Positions 25,628 to 37,100 of a DNA stretch of 64,000 bases are shown piece after piece; the first letter of the stretch is position 1, and each line of letters opens with the position of its first letter. A program made the position numbers and the translations under genes. The stretch is taken from contig CAJNOL010000758.1 in NCBI GenBank assembly GCA_905250125.1, positions 1 to 64,000 on the forward strand, in the 5' to 3' direction. The notes under the pieces were generated by a model. It was given only the letters and a program-made list of their open reading frames with translations, was not told the origin of the DNA and did no database searches. Source of the DNA: Rotaria sordida (Eukaryota; Rotifera; Eurotatoria; Philodinida; Philodinidae).

Positions 25628-28600
25628 TTATTACATACTGAAAGATAAAATAGAAGTTACAAATGTTTATTCTTTTTTTCTTTCTTGTAATAAACCCTTG
25701 ATCATTCTGTTTACTGTATATATATATGTATGTGAGTGTATCGATTTAACCCAAAACATTTGCTCGTTCTATATAAGAGTTCGTTCAAATTTGATCTAAT
25801 TTTAAATTTGTGCAGGACAAAATTAAAATATTTTTCTAATGAATTAGAGTATTTAAAGAAAGATTCATAAGTAGGACATGACAGAGTTGAGATGAAGGTC
25901 GGAATGGTCTGAGAATAAATTTAAGTTCTTCTGTTCATTAAAATACTTTTTTTGTTCAAATTTCATATAATCAAATTTAGAATTCGAATTTTTACTAGGG
26001 AAATTGAAAAATTGAGCTATAACATAAATATGATGTTGTGGTAATTGCTTTTAAGCAAATTATGATTCATAGAATGATTAGAATTTATTTTGTTTTCTCG
26101 TATTTGTATCACATTAATCGAAAATATATTTAATATTTTGTTGCAGTCTGAATACATTGATGCATATCGATTAAAAACAAAAACCTGTTTTTGTTTTTAA
26201 TTATGGGTATAAAAAGTTCACAATAGCTTTTAACATGTAATATTCAATGGATCGACTATTGAGTGAGATTGATCGATCATTGAAATAATTCTAATTTATC
26301 AATGAGAATAGTATCCATCAATTTGACATTCAATTAATTGATTATGTTCACAATAGAAATACTCTATGGATTATTCAGACAAAGCCGAAATATTAACGAG
26401 TGTCTCAGGATAAATTGTATTAAACTTAGATGTATTTTTCTCTCATTATTGAATTATGAAAATATTTCCTTATATACCAAAAGATAGAGAACTTCAAGCT
26501 CTACAAAAAAAAACATTTTAGAATGAAAAATAGAGGCATTCGAGAACTAGTACTGCGATTGTATCAGAAAGGTCGCAATGAAAGCGAGAACCGTCAACAT
26601 TTACGTAGCGTCGTTTCAAGAAGAACAATTTTGTTTTTGGATAAAACCAATAAACTCAATTGGTACAATTAATTTAAAAAGATCAAAAAATTCTCCAAAA
26701 ATCACTCGTACAAAGGCACTCATCTGGAAAGTTAAATAACGGTTAGCAAAAGGAAAGCTGAGCTCAGCACGAATGTTAACAAAAGAAATAAAACTATCAC
26801 GTAGTACAATTTATCATATAATTAAAGAAAATCTCCACCGCAAGGCTTGTAAAAAAGGTGAGTAGCATCAAAACTTGTTGATGAATATAAAATCAAAAAG
26901 AAATCATTTGGCGCTTGGATCAGAAAAAATATCAAAAAATCTATGACGAAAAAGGTTTTATTTTCGGATAAGAAATACTTTCGTGTTAATGATACTTTTA
27001 ATAAGAAGGATAATCGAATATATGCTGCTACACATGAAGAAACAGATAATATAGGCGGTATCTATTTCAACAAGATAATGGATCACCACACAGAGACAAA
27101 ATAACGTAACAATGGTGTCAAGAAGAGTTTCGCAATATTCGGACTAAAGATTATCGACTTTTGAATAGTTCAGATCTTAACCCGATGAACTATTACATAG
27201 GGCACAAACTTCGTCAATAAATAGATTGAAGTCGTATAACAAACAAATAGTAATTGAGCAAATAAAATAAAGTGTTAAAAAGATTCGACTTGAAGTCGCA
27301 CGTCGCAATGTTTCAAGTTGGACCAATCGAATGTTACAATACGAGAGAAGATTATATTTTTTAAGATAAAGATTATAGTTTTTGTAGTGCTTGAAATTCT
27401 CTATCTTTTAGTATATAAGGAAATTTTTTCATAATTAGAAAATGAAAGAAAAAAATACACCAAGATTTTATGCAATCTATTCTAGGACATCCGTTTGATA
27501 AGAATAGTGTAGTCCTGATTTAGTTTTTGACTTTTATGTATTTTACAACATTTCAATCATTGAACGGATCATCTTGATATAAAACGAGACCTAATCCAAC
27601 ACAGTATACAATTTTAAATAACAAAAACTTAATTAAATTAATTAAAAATTCACTATTGTCATTTTGTTATTCTTATCTACTAAAATTTGTTCGTTGATAT
27701 TGATTGTGTTATTCAAAATTCTAATTATTCATAATATTTTTTTGTATAAATTCAATGTTTATTCATATATTGAATAAATGAAAAGAAAAAAACAACATCT
27801 CTGTCATAAATATATTTTTAAACTTTTGTGATAAATAATTTCGATGATGCAATTTTTTCACACCTGCTGTTTGATTATAAACAAATGCATTTAAATTAGC
27901 TTATTGAACAAAAAATATGCAATATAAAAGAAACAGATGAATTTCAAAATCAAAAATTGCATATCCGTTATAGTTGTGTGTGGATGTGTTCACAACGGGT
28001 GGGCAACAAACATTCTTTAAACACACACACACTTCATATCCGTCTGACAGTAAAAAAAATAGGTCAAATTTTGACGTAAGAGAGATGTTAAACTTGATAA
28101 TTGCAGCTTCTCATTTTCTTTCTTATAAGTGATTATCGCTGTTGGAGTTCAATGAATATTTCGTTTCTTACGAAAAAAAATTTTTTTTTCTTCTCATAAG
28201 AAATAAACTTTTCTATCAATAAAAAAAGATAAATTTTATCATTCAAAAAACAAAGCTACTTGAAAATAACAGATAATAACAATACGTTTGATTTAAATTG
28301 AAGTATAAATATGTTCAATTTTCTCATTAGAATAAAAAAATCATGCTTCTGTCCATGTTTGATGTCAAAAAAACCAAAAAAGAAAATTGAAATTCATTTT
28401 TTTTTCTCCCTAACAAGACATGTGTGTATATATATGTTTTTAAAATTAACGAACCGAATTCAATCTCATTGGATTGTCTTACGTATACAAATGCTCATTT
28501 ATCAATGTTAAGAAACACATGTTAGTGCTTTTCTTTTCTTTTTTTTTATTTCGATGACGCCATTTCTTATTAAGTCTTATCAAATAATCATTTCCACATA

Positions 28601-29685
28601 TGATGGTAGTAAAAAAACAAACTGACTTTTTTTTTTCTTTAATATACATTAGCATGTCAATGTCAAATCATGTCATCAAAACACACATGCTAGGTGAGAA
28701 TTGATCCCAAGTTAATGGTCTAATATGATCGATCAGCGCATCTTTTCACACAATCTTTTTCTTTTTTTTTTTTTGAAAAATGGTTCCACAACATTTAATA
28801 CTTTGTTACGATTCGCTAAACTCTTTCTAAGATACCGACATTAACGTTAATCTTATATTGTCTACTAGCTTTTCGATTTAAATAAATAAGTAAGCGAAAA
28901 AGAAAATATTATATATATAGCTCATTCGCACGGTCCTCTCTCTTATACAATAAGACGTGTCATTATACCTTGTTTCGCGTGAGAAAATTATGCTAAATAT
29001 GTTTATATGCAACACGCAAGATTGAATTCATCATTTTATGAAAAATGTCATGATTGTTTTACTTCAGATATGATTAATCTATTAAATCAATGGATTTGAA
29101 ATTATAAATGAATTCGAATAGAAATATTTAAATCATAGAAAGAACCAGTGGAAATCGAAAAATATTTCGAAAGGAAGGAGCAATCGCTTCCTTTAAATCC
29201 ACCATTAGAAAGATTTACAAAGATATTCTTAAATGTTTATTATTATCAAAAAATAATAACTAAGCAGACCTGCCAGAGGCAGCTATGGACGTGTTGCGAT
29301 TTTTTTATCTAAGAAAACGCACAAAAAATTTCTTTGATTAAATGTGATGCAAAATTTCAATTTCATTGACGAGAAAAAAAAATTTTAATTTATTTTCTTA
29401 ACTAATTTGTTGCCGCTCTCTCTTCACACATGCTGCTCTCGACCTTATTATTGGACTCTAGACACGCGTACAGCTTCGTGTGTCATCGACAAGTACTAAT
29501 TATAATTTCAATATCGGCTTTTCTTATCTTTCTTCCTCTCTCTCTCTCTCTGTTTTTTTTTGTGTCTTTTCCTTAATATACAATCCAATCGTATTCATAG
29601 TTGAATTTTTTTTCTTTTTCAATGATTACAGTCAGCTGAGTATGTGTTTCTTTTTCTTCATAGGATCAAAACGAAACACATAATC
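25628..29685. other. Divergent intergenic region containing a mariner-type element
   Basis: This lies between the 5' ends of EXOSC10 (-) and the cyclin D-like gene (+). Apart from the transposon at 26391-27500 it holds AT-rich DNA, short CA and GT runs near 27975-28035, and a TC-rich stretch near 29540-29552 just upstream of the cyclin gene. No other gene is supported. Confidence 0.5.
26391..27500 (+). mobile_element. Degenerate Tc1/mariner-superfamily transposon with long TIRs
   Basis: The two ends are inverted copies for roughly 110-120 bp (about 26391-26510 and 27380-27500). The best-matching block is the left CTTATATACCAAAAGATAGA against the right TCTATCTTTTAGTATATAAG. Between them, on the plus strand, are pieces of a transposase. 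An N-terminal helix-turn-helix region (MKNRGIRELVLRLYQKGRN near 26522, then ARMLTKEIKLSRSTIYHIIK) is followed by VLFSDKKYF around the first catalytic Asp, FQQDNGSPHRDKIT around the second, and DLNPMNYYI where a DLNPxDY motif is expected, so the third acidic residue appears to be Asn. Stops and frame changes interrupt it. Clearly dead. Confidence 0.85.
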
Positions 29686-30631
29686 ATGGAAAAACAACAA
29701 CTTGAAACAATGCTTTTTATTGAAAAATCTTATTATTCAAAAATTTCTATTAAATCACATTCAAAGCGATGTCTTATAGCTGATTGTCTACATAAAGTTT
29801 GTAGTTGGTTCTTTTTTTTTGTTTTTGTAAAATAATATTATCTGATTTGATTTTAGTTAACTGATGATGAACATATATCCGATGATGTATTTGCATTAGC
29901 AATGTATATATTTGATCGTTTTATGTCAAAAACTTCTTCAATTATAACAAATGATCGTTATTATAAATTAATAGCTTTATCATGTTATAATTTAGCTAAA
30001 AAATTACGTACAAATATATTAATTAATAATGAAAATGAACAATTATCATTGATATTTTCAAATGAAAATTACAATGATGAAGAAATATTTGTAAATAAAT
30101 TTTTTTTTTAAAAACTATTTTATTTCTCTTTGTTTTTGTTTTAGGATGCTGAACAAATTATTTCTAATACACTTGATTGGGATTTAGCTTATTTTGTACC
30201 ACATGATTATATACAATTATTATTTAAATATTTTTTACCATTAGAAAATCGAACTCAACTTTGTTTACATGTTCATATACTTCTATCACTTGCAATATGT
30301 GGTAAAATAAATTCTCTTTTTTTCTTTTATAAATATTAATTTTTCAATTGAATTTTTTCTATTAGAATTAAATACATTAACAATTCTTCCAAGTCTTTTT
30401 GCATGTGCATGTATAAAAGCAGCTATAAAAGGTCTTTCATTAAAAAATATTCATCAAATTGATGAATTAATATTAAAAATAATTCATTGTAATCAAATTG
30501 AACTTAGTCATACACAATATTTGATTGAACAATTATTTCAATCATATTTACAAAATATAAAACCATCACCAAGACGTCGTTGTTTAGCACCAATTGATAC
30601 AAGTTCACAACAATGTACAAAAGTTAAATAA
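29686..30631 (+). CDS. Cyclin D-like G1 cyclin, 255 aa
   Basis: Four exons, 29686-29796, 29857-30090, 30145-30301 and 30366-30631, join in phase across introns of 54-64 nt. The cyclin box is recognisable: a start resembling the LLxxExxY region of D cyclins (LETMLFIEKSYY), CLIADCLHK in the position of the helix 1 MRxxLxxW signature, DDVFALAMYIFDRFMS, ALSCYNLAKKLR, a helix ending in DAEQIISNTLDWDLAYFVPHD (matching the LxWxLxxxTPxDF motif of D cyclins), and the C-terminal fold IKAAIKGL. No LxCxE retinoblastoma-binding motif is visible at the N-terminus, where vertebrate D cyclins carry one. It should activate CDK4/6-type kinase at G1, which is inference. A basic tail contains SPRRRC. Cyclin family is secure; the D subtype is less so. 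Confidence 0.8.
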
Positions 30632-32001
30632 AATTTAAAAAGAAAAAAAAAAAAGATTTATTATAATTTTCTTTTTTTAAATATTTTTGTTTTTGCCTGA
30701 AGAAATAAATGAACCTTATAGAGAAAGAAAAAAAAAAAAGAAATTGTTCTTCCATATCAATGCAAAATGAACATTGATTTCATAATGCTGATGCACTTCT
30801 GCTATTATTGACACGTCTTGTTTATTCGATTGAAACGAAAGGTGAATACATATTATATAATTATTCAAGGGATAAAAATGATTTCATGTTGAGAGGCTAC
30901 TTTAAATAGCACTTATTGTTGTGAAGATTTTCTTTTGTGCGTTTCTCGTCAAACATGACAAATAACTTTATACTTCCGATCGATCAATGACTGCTGTTTT
31001 AAATATCCTGTGGTGAGATGAACAAGTGAAACCATTGATTAGAAGGAAGTGAACATGCTGTGTGGAAAGAAATTGTTCAAAAGAACATTTCCTAACTGGA
31101 AAATAAATGAGATGAAGATAAAATAATCGATGATATTCAGTTATATTGAAAAATTGTTTATTCTCTAGATTGATTGGAATAGTTTTATTTGAATGGAATA
31201 AAGTTGATATTTAATTTTCATTTATGCGCAAGAGTAGATAAATAACAGAACGATTAGACATGACTGAGATCGCGTCTATCTTATCAATATTTTTAGGAGA
31301 GATAATAAAGAATAGCATTATTAGTAGTTTTGAAATTTCTCATTTATTCTTCATTCGATTGAAAATATCTTCCTTTAATATAAATCAATTCAAAAACTGT
31401 TTTAGACATATTTGAAGAAAAAAAAAAGAATTTTTAACAATTACTAAATAATAAATGTGAAAACAGTGATCGATAGAGGAAATTATATTTTGATTTTATG
31501 TGGACTGGTCTTGCCTTGTTGCAAACTATTGTTTTGTAAACAAAAAAAAAACATTTCGAAAGATCTGTCGCACAAGAAATAGATCAACGAGGTAACTATA
31601 ACTTCTCTTTACAGAAAAAAAGAGATGTCTGATTTTGTAAATGAAATATTATTAGAATGTTGCGAGGCTTTGCACAAATTAGGTCAGTCAGAAACGATTT
31701 ACGGATCATTTTGTGTATCCATCCTGAACAACTATTAGTTGTCCAATTGGCTTGATTAATATCCATTGAGTTATAGTTTATGAAACTGACTAACTCGAGC
31801 TACGAACTAGGATCACACCACAAGAAAGTTAACATTAATCAACGAATATGAATATATTAACATAAATGAGTAGGAAAAGAAAAATTTTTTACATTTTTAT
31901 GCTTAATTTTACAATGTACTTATATATTATCCTTCATTCTAAAATAATACATTATTACAGAAAACTATCATTACTTTTAATCGATTTTCGTAGTTTATAT
32001 A

Positions 32002-32536
32002 TTTAGGGCATACGAAAAGTTCTGACTATGGCATTTAAAGGATCGTTTCTGATAAGAAGATCTATTGAGAAATGAAAAACCAAATATACTATGTAGCAGA
32101 GCTTTTTGAGGCACGTTGAATAGTATATAGTAAATTCTATTTTCATAAGACTTTGAAGGAACTAGAATCAATTTACTGATGGACAACTACACATTCACAC
32201 TTAAGCATGATAAGTTTCTGAATATTGTGATCCTTGGTGTTAGTCGAAAGTATTTGTAAAATATTTTTTCTTACATACGATGTTGTAGAGTTTTTGTCGG
32301 ACTGCAACCTCCTATATGTAGCATCTCCGATCATCTTGTCAGTGTATGTAGTTGTCTATCAGTAAATTGACTCTAGGCCCATCAAAGTCCTATGAAAACA
32401 AGATTTACTATATAGCATTCGACACGCCTCAAAAAGCTCTACAACATGTTAGATTTGGTTTTTCCTTTCTCAATAGGTCACCTTATCCGAAAAGATCCTT
32501 TAAATACCGTGACCAGAACTTTTGGTATGCCCTAAG
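32002..32536. mobile_element. Mariner-ended foldback element, 535 bp
   Basis: Two arms of about 190 bp (32002-32195 and 32343-32536) are inverted copies. The element starts TTTAGGGCATACGAAAAGT and ends ACTTTTGGTATGCCCTAAG, flanked on both sides by TA, the target duplication of Tc1/mariner elements. The terminal sequence CTTAGGGCATACCAAAAGT is shared with the mariner at 42320-43418, so the same transposase could have moved both. The arms read as similar open frames on opposite strands (MSISKL..SKSYEN..IYYI), which is simply the repeat translated twice; I do not call a gene. Confidence 0.85.
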
Positions 32537-33293
32537 TATTAGCATTCTGTTTTCCTGTACGATCGAAAAATGAAATGAGATCTATTCTAATAAAATGTGA
32601 TAATATTATCGAGAAATTCTTTCTCAACAAATCAAAATATACAATGACATAATGTTATGTTCAATTTAAATACTTTTAAATTAATCATCAATCTTCATAT
32701 TGATAAAAATCTATTCATTATGTTCATAACATTTCAACAATTCATTGAATCGAATTAAAATATATCTTTACTTATGTACGCATCAGAGCTGCCAATCGGT
32801 CACTTATTTCTGGCTTACAAACCAAATAAGGTCGATTGATGATGATGTTTCTGATTTTTCGAATACATTTCTCCATTAATATATCATTCTAGTTTCAATT
32901 GTTTACTTAGTTTAATTCTAGAAAGATAAGATAAGATAAAAACAAGTTCTTACAGAAGAAAAAAACAAAGTGACAATCGTCATAAATATATTTCATACAA
33001 GAATGGTTTGAATTAATGTAATGTTTTTGATCACATCAGTACTGTTTCGTATAATCGAATGATACTTATAATGCCAGACAAGCACATTTATATTTGACAA
33101 TCAATTTTCACGACAGATGTGAATCCTACAACACTAAATTAACGTTCGATTCAAGCATTTATTGCAGAAATCGAATGAATTTATCAGCGTACTCTTGAAT
33201 AATAAGGGGATACATCAACATTTGATTTTCAATACGTAAGAGTCAGATCGGCACCTCTCTATCAATGACAAAGTGCTTCGGAACCTTATTTTT

Positions 33294-33614
33294 GATGGAT
33301 ACTTCCATAGGTAGTCAACTGCAAAAGACACAAGGTTCTCAGAAGATTTTTTCGTATGTAAAACTTGCTGCTCTAATCATTTTGGTTAAGAAATATTCAA
33401 ATTTACTCAATAAATCATGGTGCTAGGGTCAAAATACCTGAAAGCATCAACTACTGCTCAGCAGTAGTCATGAATAGCCAAAATTTTTGAGTATTTTAGT
33501 CCTAGTACCATGATTTATTGTGTAAATTGGAATATTTTTTTTTATCAAAATGATCAGCACAACAAGTTCTACAAATTTATGTTTTTTGCGGTTGACTACC
33601 CATGGAAGTATCCA
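33294..33614. repeat. Hairpin repeat with ~140-bp arms
   Basis: The left arm (from GATACTTCCATAGGTAGTC) is matched in reverse by the right arm (ending GACTACCCATGGAAGTATC). The block AATAAATCATGGTGCTAGG is mirrored by CCTAGTACCATGATTTATT. The loop is only ~30 bp and centres on a small palindrome (CTACTGCTCAGCAGTAG), so the whole is close to one long palindrome. No coding content. Confidence 0.8.
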
Positions 33615-34144
33615 TGCAAAATATAACTCGTAAGTATCTTGTCGAAGAGAAACAAAAAAGATACAAGTTTTTAGTAATTGGATATTTCTGATATTATTTT
33701 AATGAAAAATATTACTTTTATCCCTTAATATTCAATATTAACAATATTCTTTATCCTTTTTAAAGACCTATACTTAACGAACATCTAAAATTTTTTTCTA
33801 ATCAATATTCAGGAAATCGTTGATAATTCTTTTCTCCAACTCGAAAAATAACAATCATATCTCATCATAAATCTTTTGTTTATCTATGCAAAAACAAAAA
33901 TTAAAGCTGTTTACGTATGTGACTCTTCATTAGTATAATACAAATGAGAAGATAAACACGGAAAAAAAGACGAACAAACAAACAAACAAATAAGCAAACA
34001 TATATATCATTCTTTCATATGGATCACAGAACATAGAGATACGTTGTATATGTATGATCAAATTTTTCTCACTTATTAACCATCGAATCTCTTATAGAAA
34101 ACAATAGACGCTGACAAAAGTACACACAAAAAAAACTGAAATAT

Positions 34145-37100
34145 TTAATATCTCGGTCGTTTTCTATCAAATCCTTGTTGTTGTTGTTGTTGTTGAATAA
34201 AATCATCTCCACTTGTACGTGCATTTGTTAATCCATAACCACGTGCTACTTGATTTGTTGTATAAGCAGCATCAATATTTGCTGCTATAGGTGATGTTTG
34301 TTGTATAAGTGGACTTGAATTTGCATATGAAATTTGTTGAAAATCATTATATTGCAATGCATTAGCTGCTGCTTGATTTTGATGAAATACATTACTTATA
34401 GGACCAGTAGTTATATTAAATGGATTATGATAAGCATCAGTACGATGCATCGGTATCATATTACGACGACGATCTATTTCTTGTGATCGTAGTTCGTCTA
34501 TTCGACGAAGATCTTCTTGACGACGTAATAATTCTAGAAACAACATAAGACACTTACCATTTCTTTCTTTACGAAATCTTAGTTTTTTTAAGAAAAAATT
34601 AACGGATATATCAAATGAATGTCGAACATGAGGTTTGAAAAAAAAAGTATTCATTTACCAATGATGATTTACTTTTGTGTGACCTTACGAGGGAACGTTC
34701 CCAGATGTCTCGCTTCGGTTTCGTTCGTTTATATATCATTCCATAGGAGACTTTGAGTAGGTAAAATAGCCTAAAAAGGTTCCCGCCGACGGTATTTCCT
34801 TCGGAAATTACGACCAGTTTTCTTATTTTCTCAGTGAAAACTAGCATAAAAAGAAAAATTCATAACTCCATAAGGGAAATTCATAGAGAGCTGAAATTTG
34901 CTTTCATGTTAGTCTTAGGGTTCCTCTATATATTCTGAAAGTTTCACAATTCCATCACTTTCTTTTCCCAAGTTATAGGACATTTCTATAAGTAAGGATG
35001 TATGTGTGGATGTGAGTGTAGGTGTCAGTGCTTCCTTTGCCAACACCCATATCCTTACTTATAGAAATATTCTATAACTCGGAAAAGGAGAGTGATAGAA
35101 TTGTGAAACTTTCAGAATATATAGAAGAGTTCTAAGACTACCATGAAAACAATTTTCGGCTCTCTATGAATCTCTCTGATGGAGTTATGAATTTTTCTTT
35201 TTATGCTAGTTTTCGCTGGGAAAATTAGAAAAGTGGTCGTAACTTCCGAAGAAAAAGCCGCCGGTGGGAACTCTTTTTATCTACTCGAAGTCCTCTATCG
35301 AATGGTATATAAAGGAAAACAATCGAAGCGAGACACATGAGAATGTTCCCTCGTTAGATGTATCAAAATCATTCTCACAATGTAATAAAAATTACTTTAG
35401 TTTCTAATTCATTTCTTGTTAATTATAAATTGATATATTCAAATAATTTTCTTACAAATTAATTAAAAAAAACTCTCATTTTTCTCGTTCTTAGTATAAC
35501 ATAAAGTTCACTCAAAAATAAATCTTCATTAGTAAAAGAATGCTATTACTGATGGAAAAATTCAATTACATCGATATATATATATATCTATATAATTGAT
35601 ACAACGTAGAAATATCAACTGCAATGTACAAGTAGATCGATCATTCTTAGATTTAATCGTATGTAGTAGTTGTCAAAAAGTTTCACAAACAAGTAAAAAG
35701 AACATCCTTTTCTGTCATATTTTGGCGACAAATAGAGCGTGATGAACTCTGATCAACCTTCATTAAAACAAACTCGTAGATTAACATAGATTTTTTTTTT
35801 ATTCGAATGAGAATATTTCAATATTAGCAACAAAACTTACAACGTTAGACTTTTCATTCAAGAGCTCAGTGCTACCTCTATCACAGAAAAGAATTTCATG
35901 TCAGACAATTATAATTTGCCTGACTTATGATATTTTCTTTAGATATTTTTAGCATGACAGTTAATAGACAATTGTTGAAAAATCACCTGTAATTTTGATT
36001 ATTTTCAACCATTCACCTTGAAATTTTTTCCAACTAGTTCTCTTTTGTAATCAAATATTTTCTGAAAATTTTATAACGATAGCTATTATGGAAGCAGAAA
36101 CCTATCCGAAGGTCGTTCGAGATAATACAAGCGTCCTTGTTTCACAGTGTCAGAACTCGCCTACCTATGACACAATAAAGACATATGAAACTTTATTTTA
36201 TCGACATCGAGTCGATACTTACGATCAGAGTTTACCGAACTCTGTTTTTAGTTACAATATTAGGCAAAAAGATTTAAATTTAGGTACTTTTTACCTAGTA
36301 CTGAAACTTTTGTAAAGCTTCAAGTGAGCTCTTCGTATTAAACAGATGATTGTATACAAGTAATCAAATACGCAAAGTCAATAAAATCTCAATTGCTTTA
36401 CTAGTGATAATTGTCCATACAGATTTATTTATGAATGAATCTCATGCTATGTGTTTCCGTTTTAGCATTTCGCCAGTGGATCACAGTTCTGCGACATTTT
36501 GATATTGAAATTATTAGATAAAAACTTACGCCTTATAAATAATAACTTTTTTTCTTTTCCTATTGAAGATAATTCTAACTATAAAATCTTGTCTTCTGAT
36601 GATCTTTAATTGCAATAACATACGAATATCTTCTGATAAAAATACAAAAACATGTGAAGAGAATAGAGAAAGTGAAAAACATAAATAGATTTCATACACA
36701 TCATTTCTACTTATGCATACATTGAATCATAAATCAACGATGTACAGTTTCATGAATTGTTTTCTTTAGAAATTTTTATTTAGTCCTACCTTCTCGTAAT
36801 ACTTGTGATTGATGTTCTAAATACATTTGATCAATTTCAATTTTGAGTTGTTCCGTCGCATATTGCATACGTCTTTTAACTTCTTCTAATAATTGTTTTT
36901 CTTGTAATTCTAATTCTTTCCATTTAAGACCAATTGTATGTTCAATTGTATTTAATTCAGCAAAACGTGGTTTCGCTTCTCGTTCTCTATATTTTAGTTT
37001 TTATTTGAATAAATATTAAATATAATTATTTAGCTTACTTTATATATATCGGATTATGAACTAAAGATTTTTCTGGTAAACCATCTTCTTCATCTTTGAT

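Larger units (their letters stand above)
30632..34144. other. Intergenic region with two foldback elements
   Basis: It separates the 3' end of the cyclin gene from the 3' end of the DBHS gene. It contains the 535-bp hairpin element (32002-32536) and a second hairpin (about 33294-33614). The remaining DNA is AT-rich with no supportable gene. Confidence 0.5.

Noticed and set aside
32002..32536. Similar 63- and 73-codon peptides on opposite strands as a gene pair
   Set aside because: They are the two arms of one inverted repeat translated twice, not paralogous genes.
36088..36315. 75-codon plus-strand frame inside the DBHS intron
   Set aside because: Antisense to an intron, no recognisable domain, no splice partners; most likely chance.
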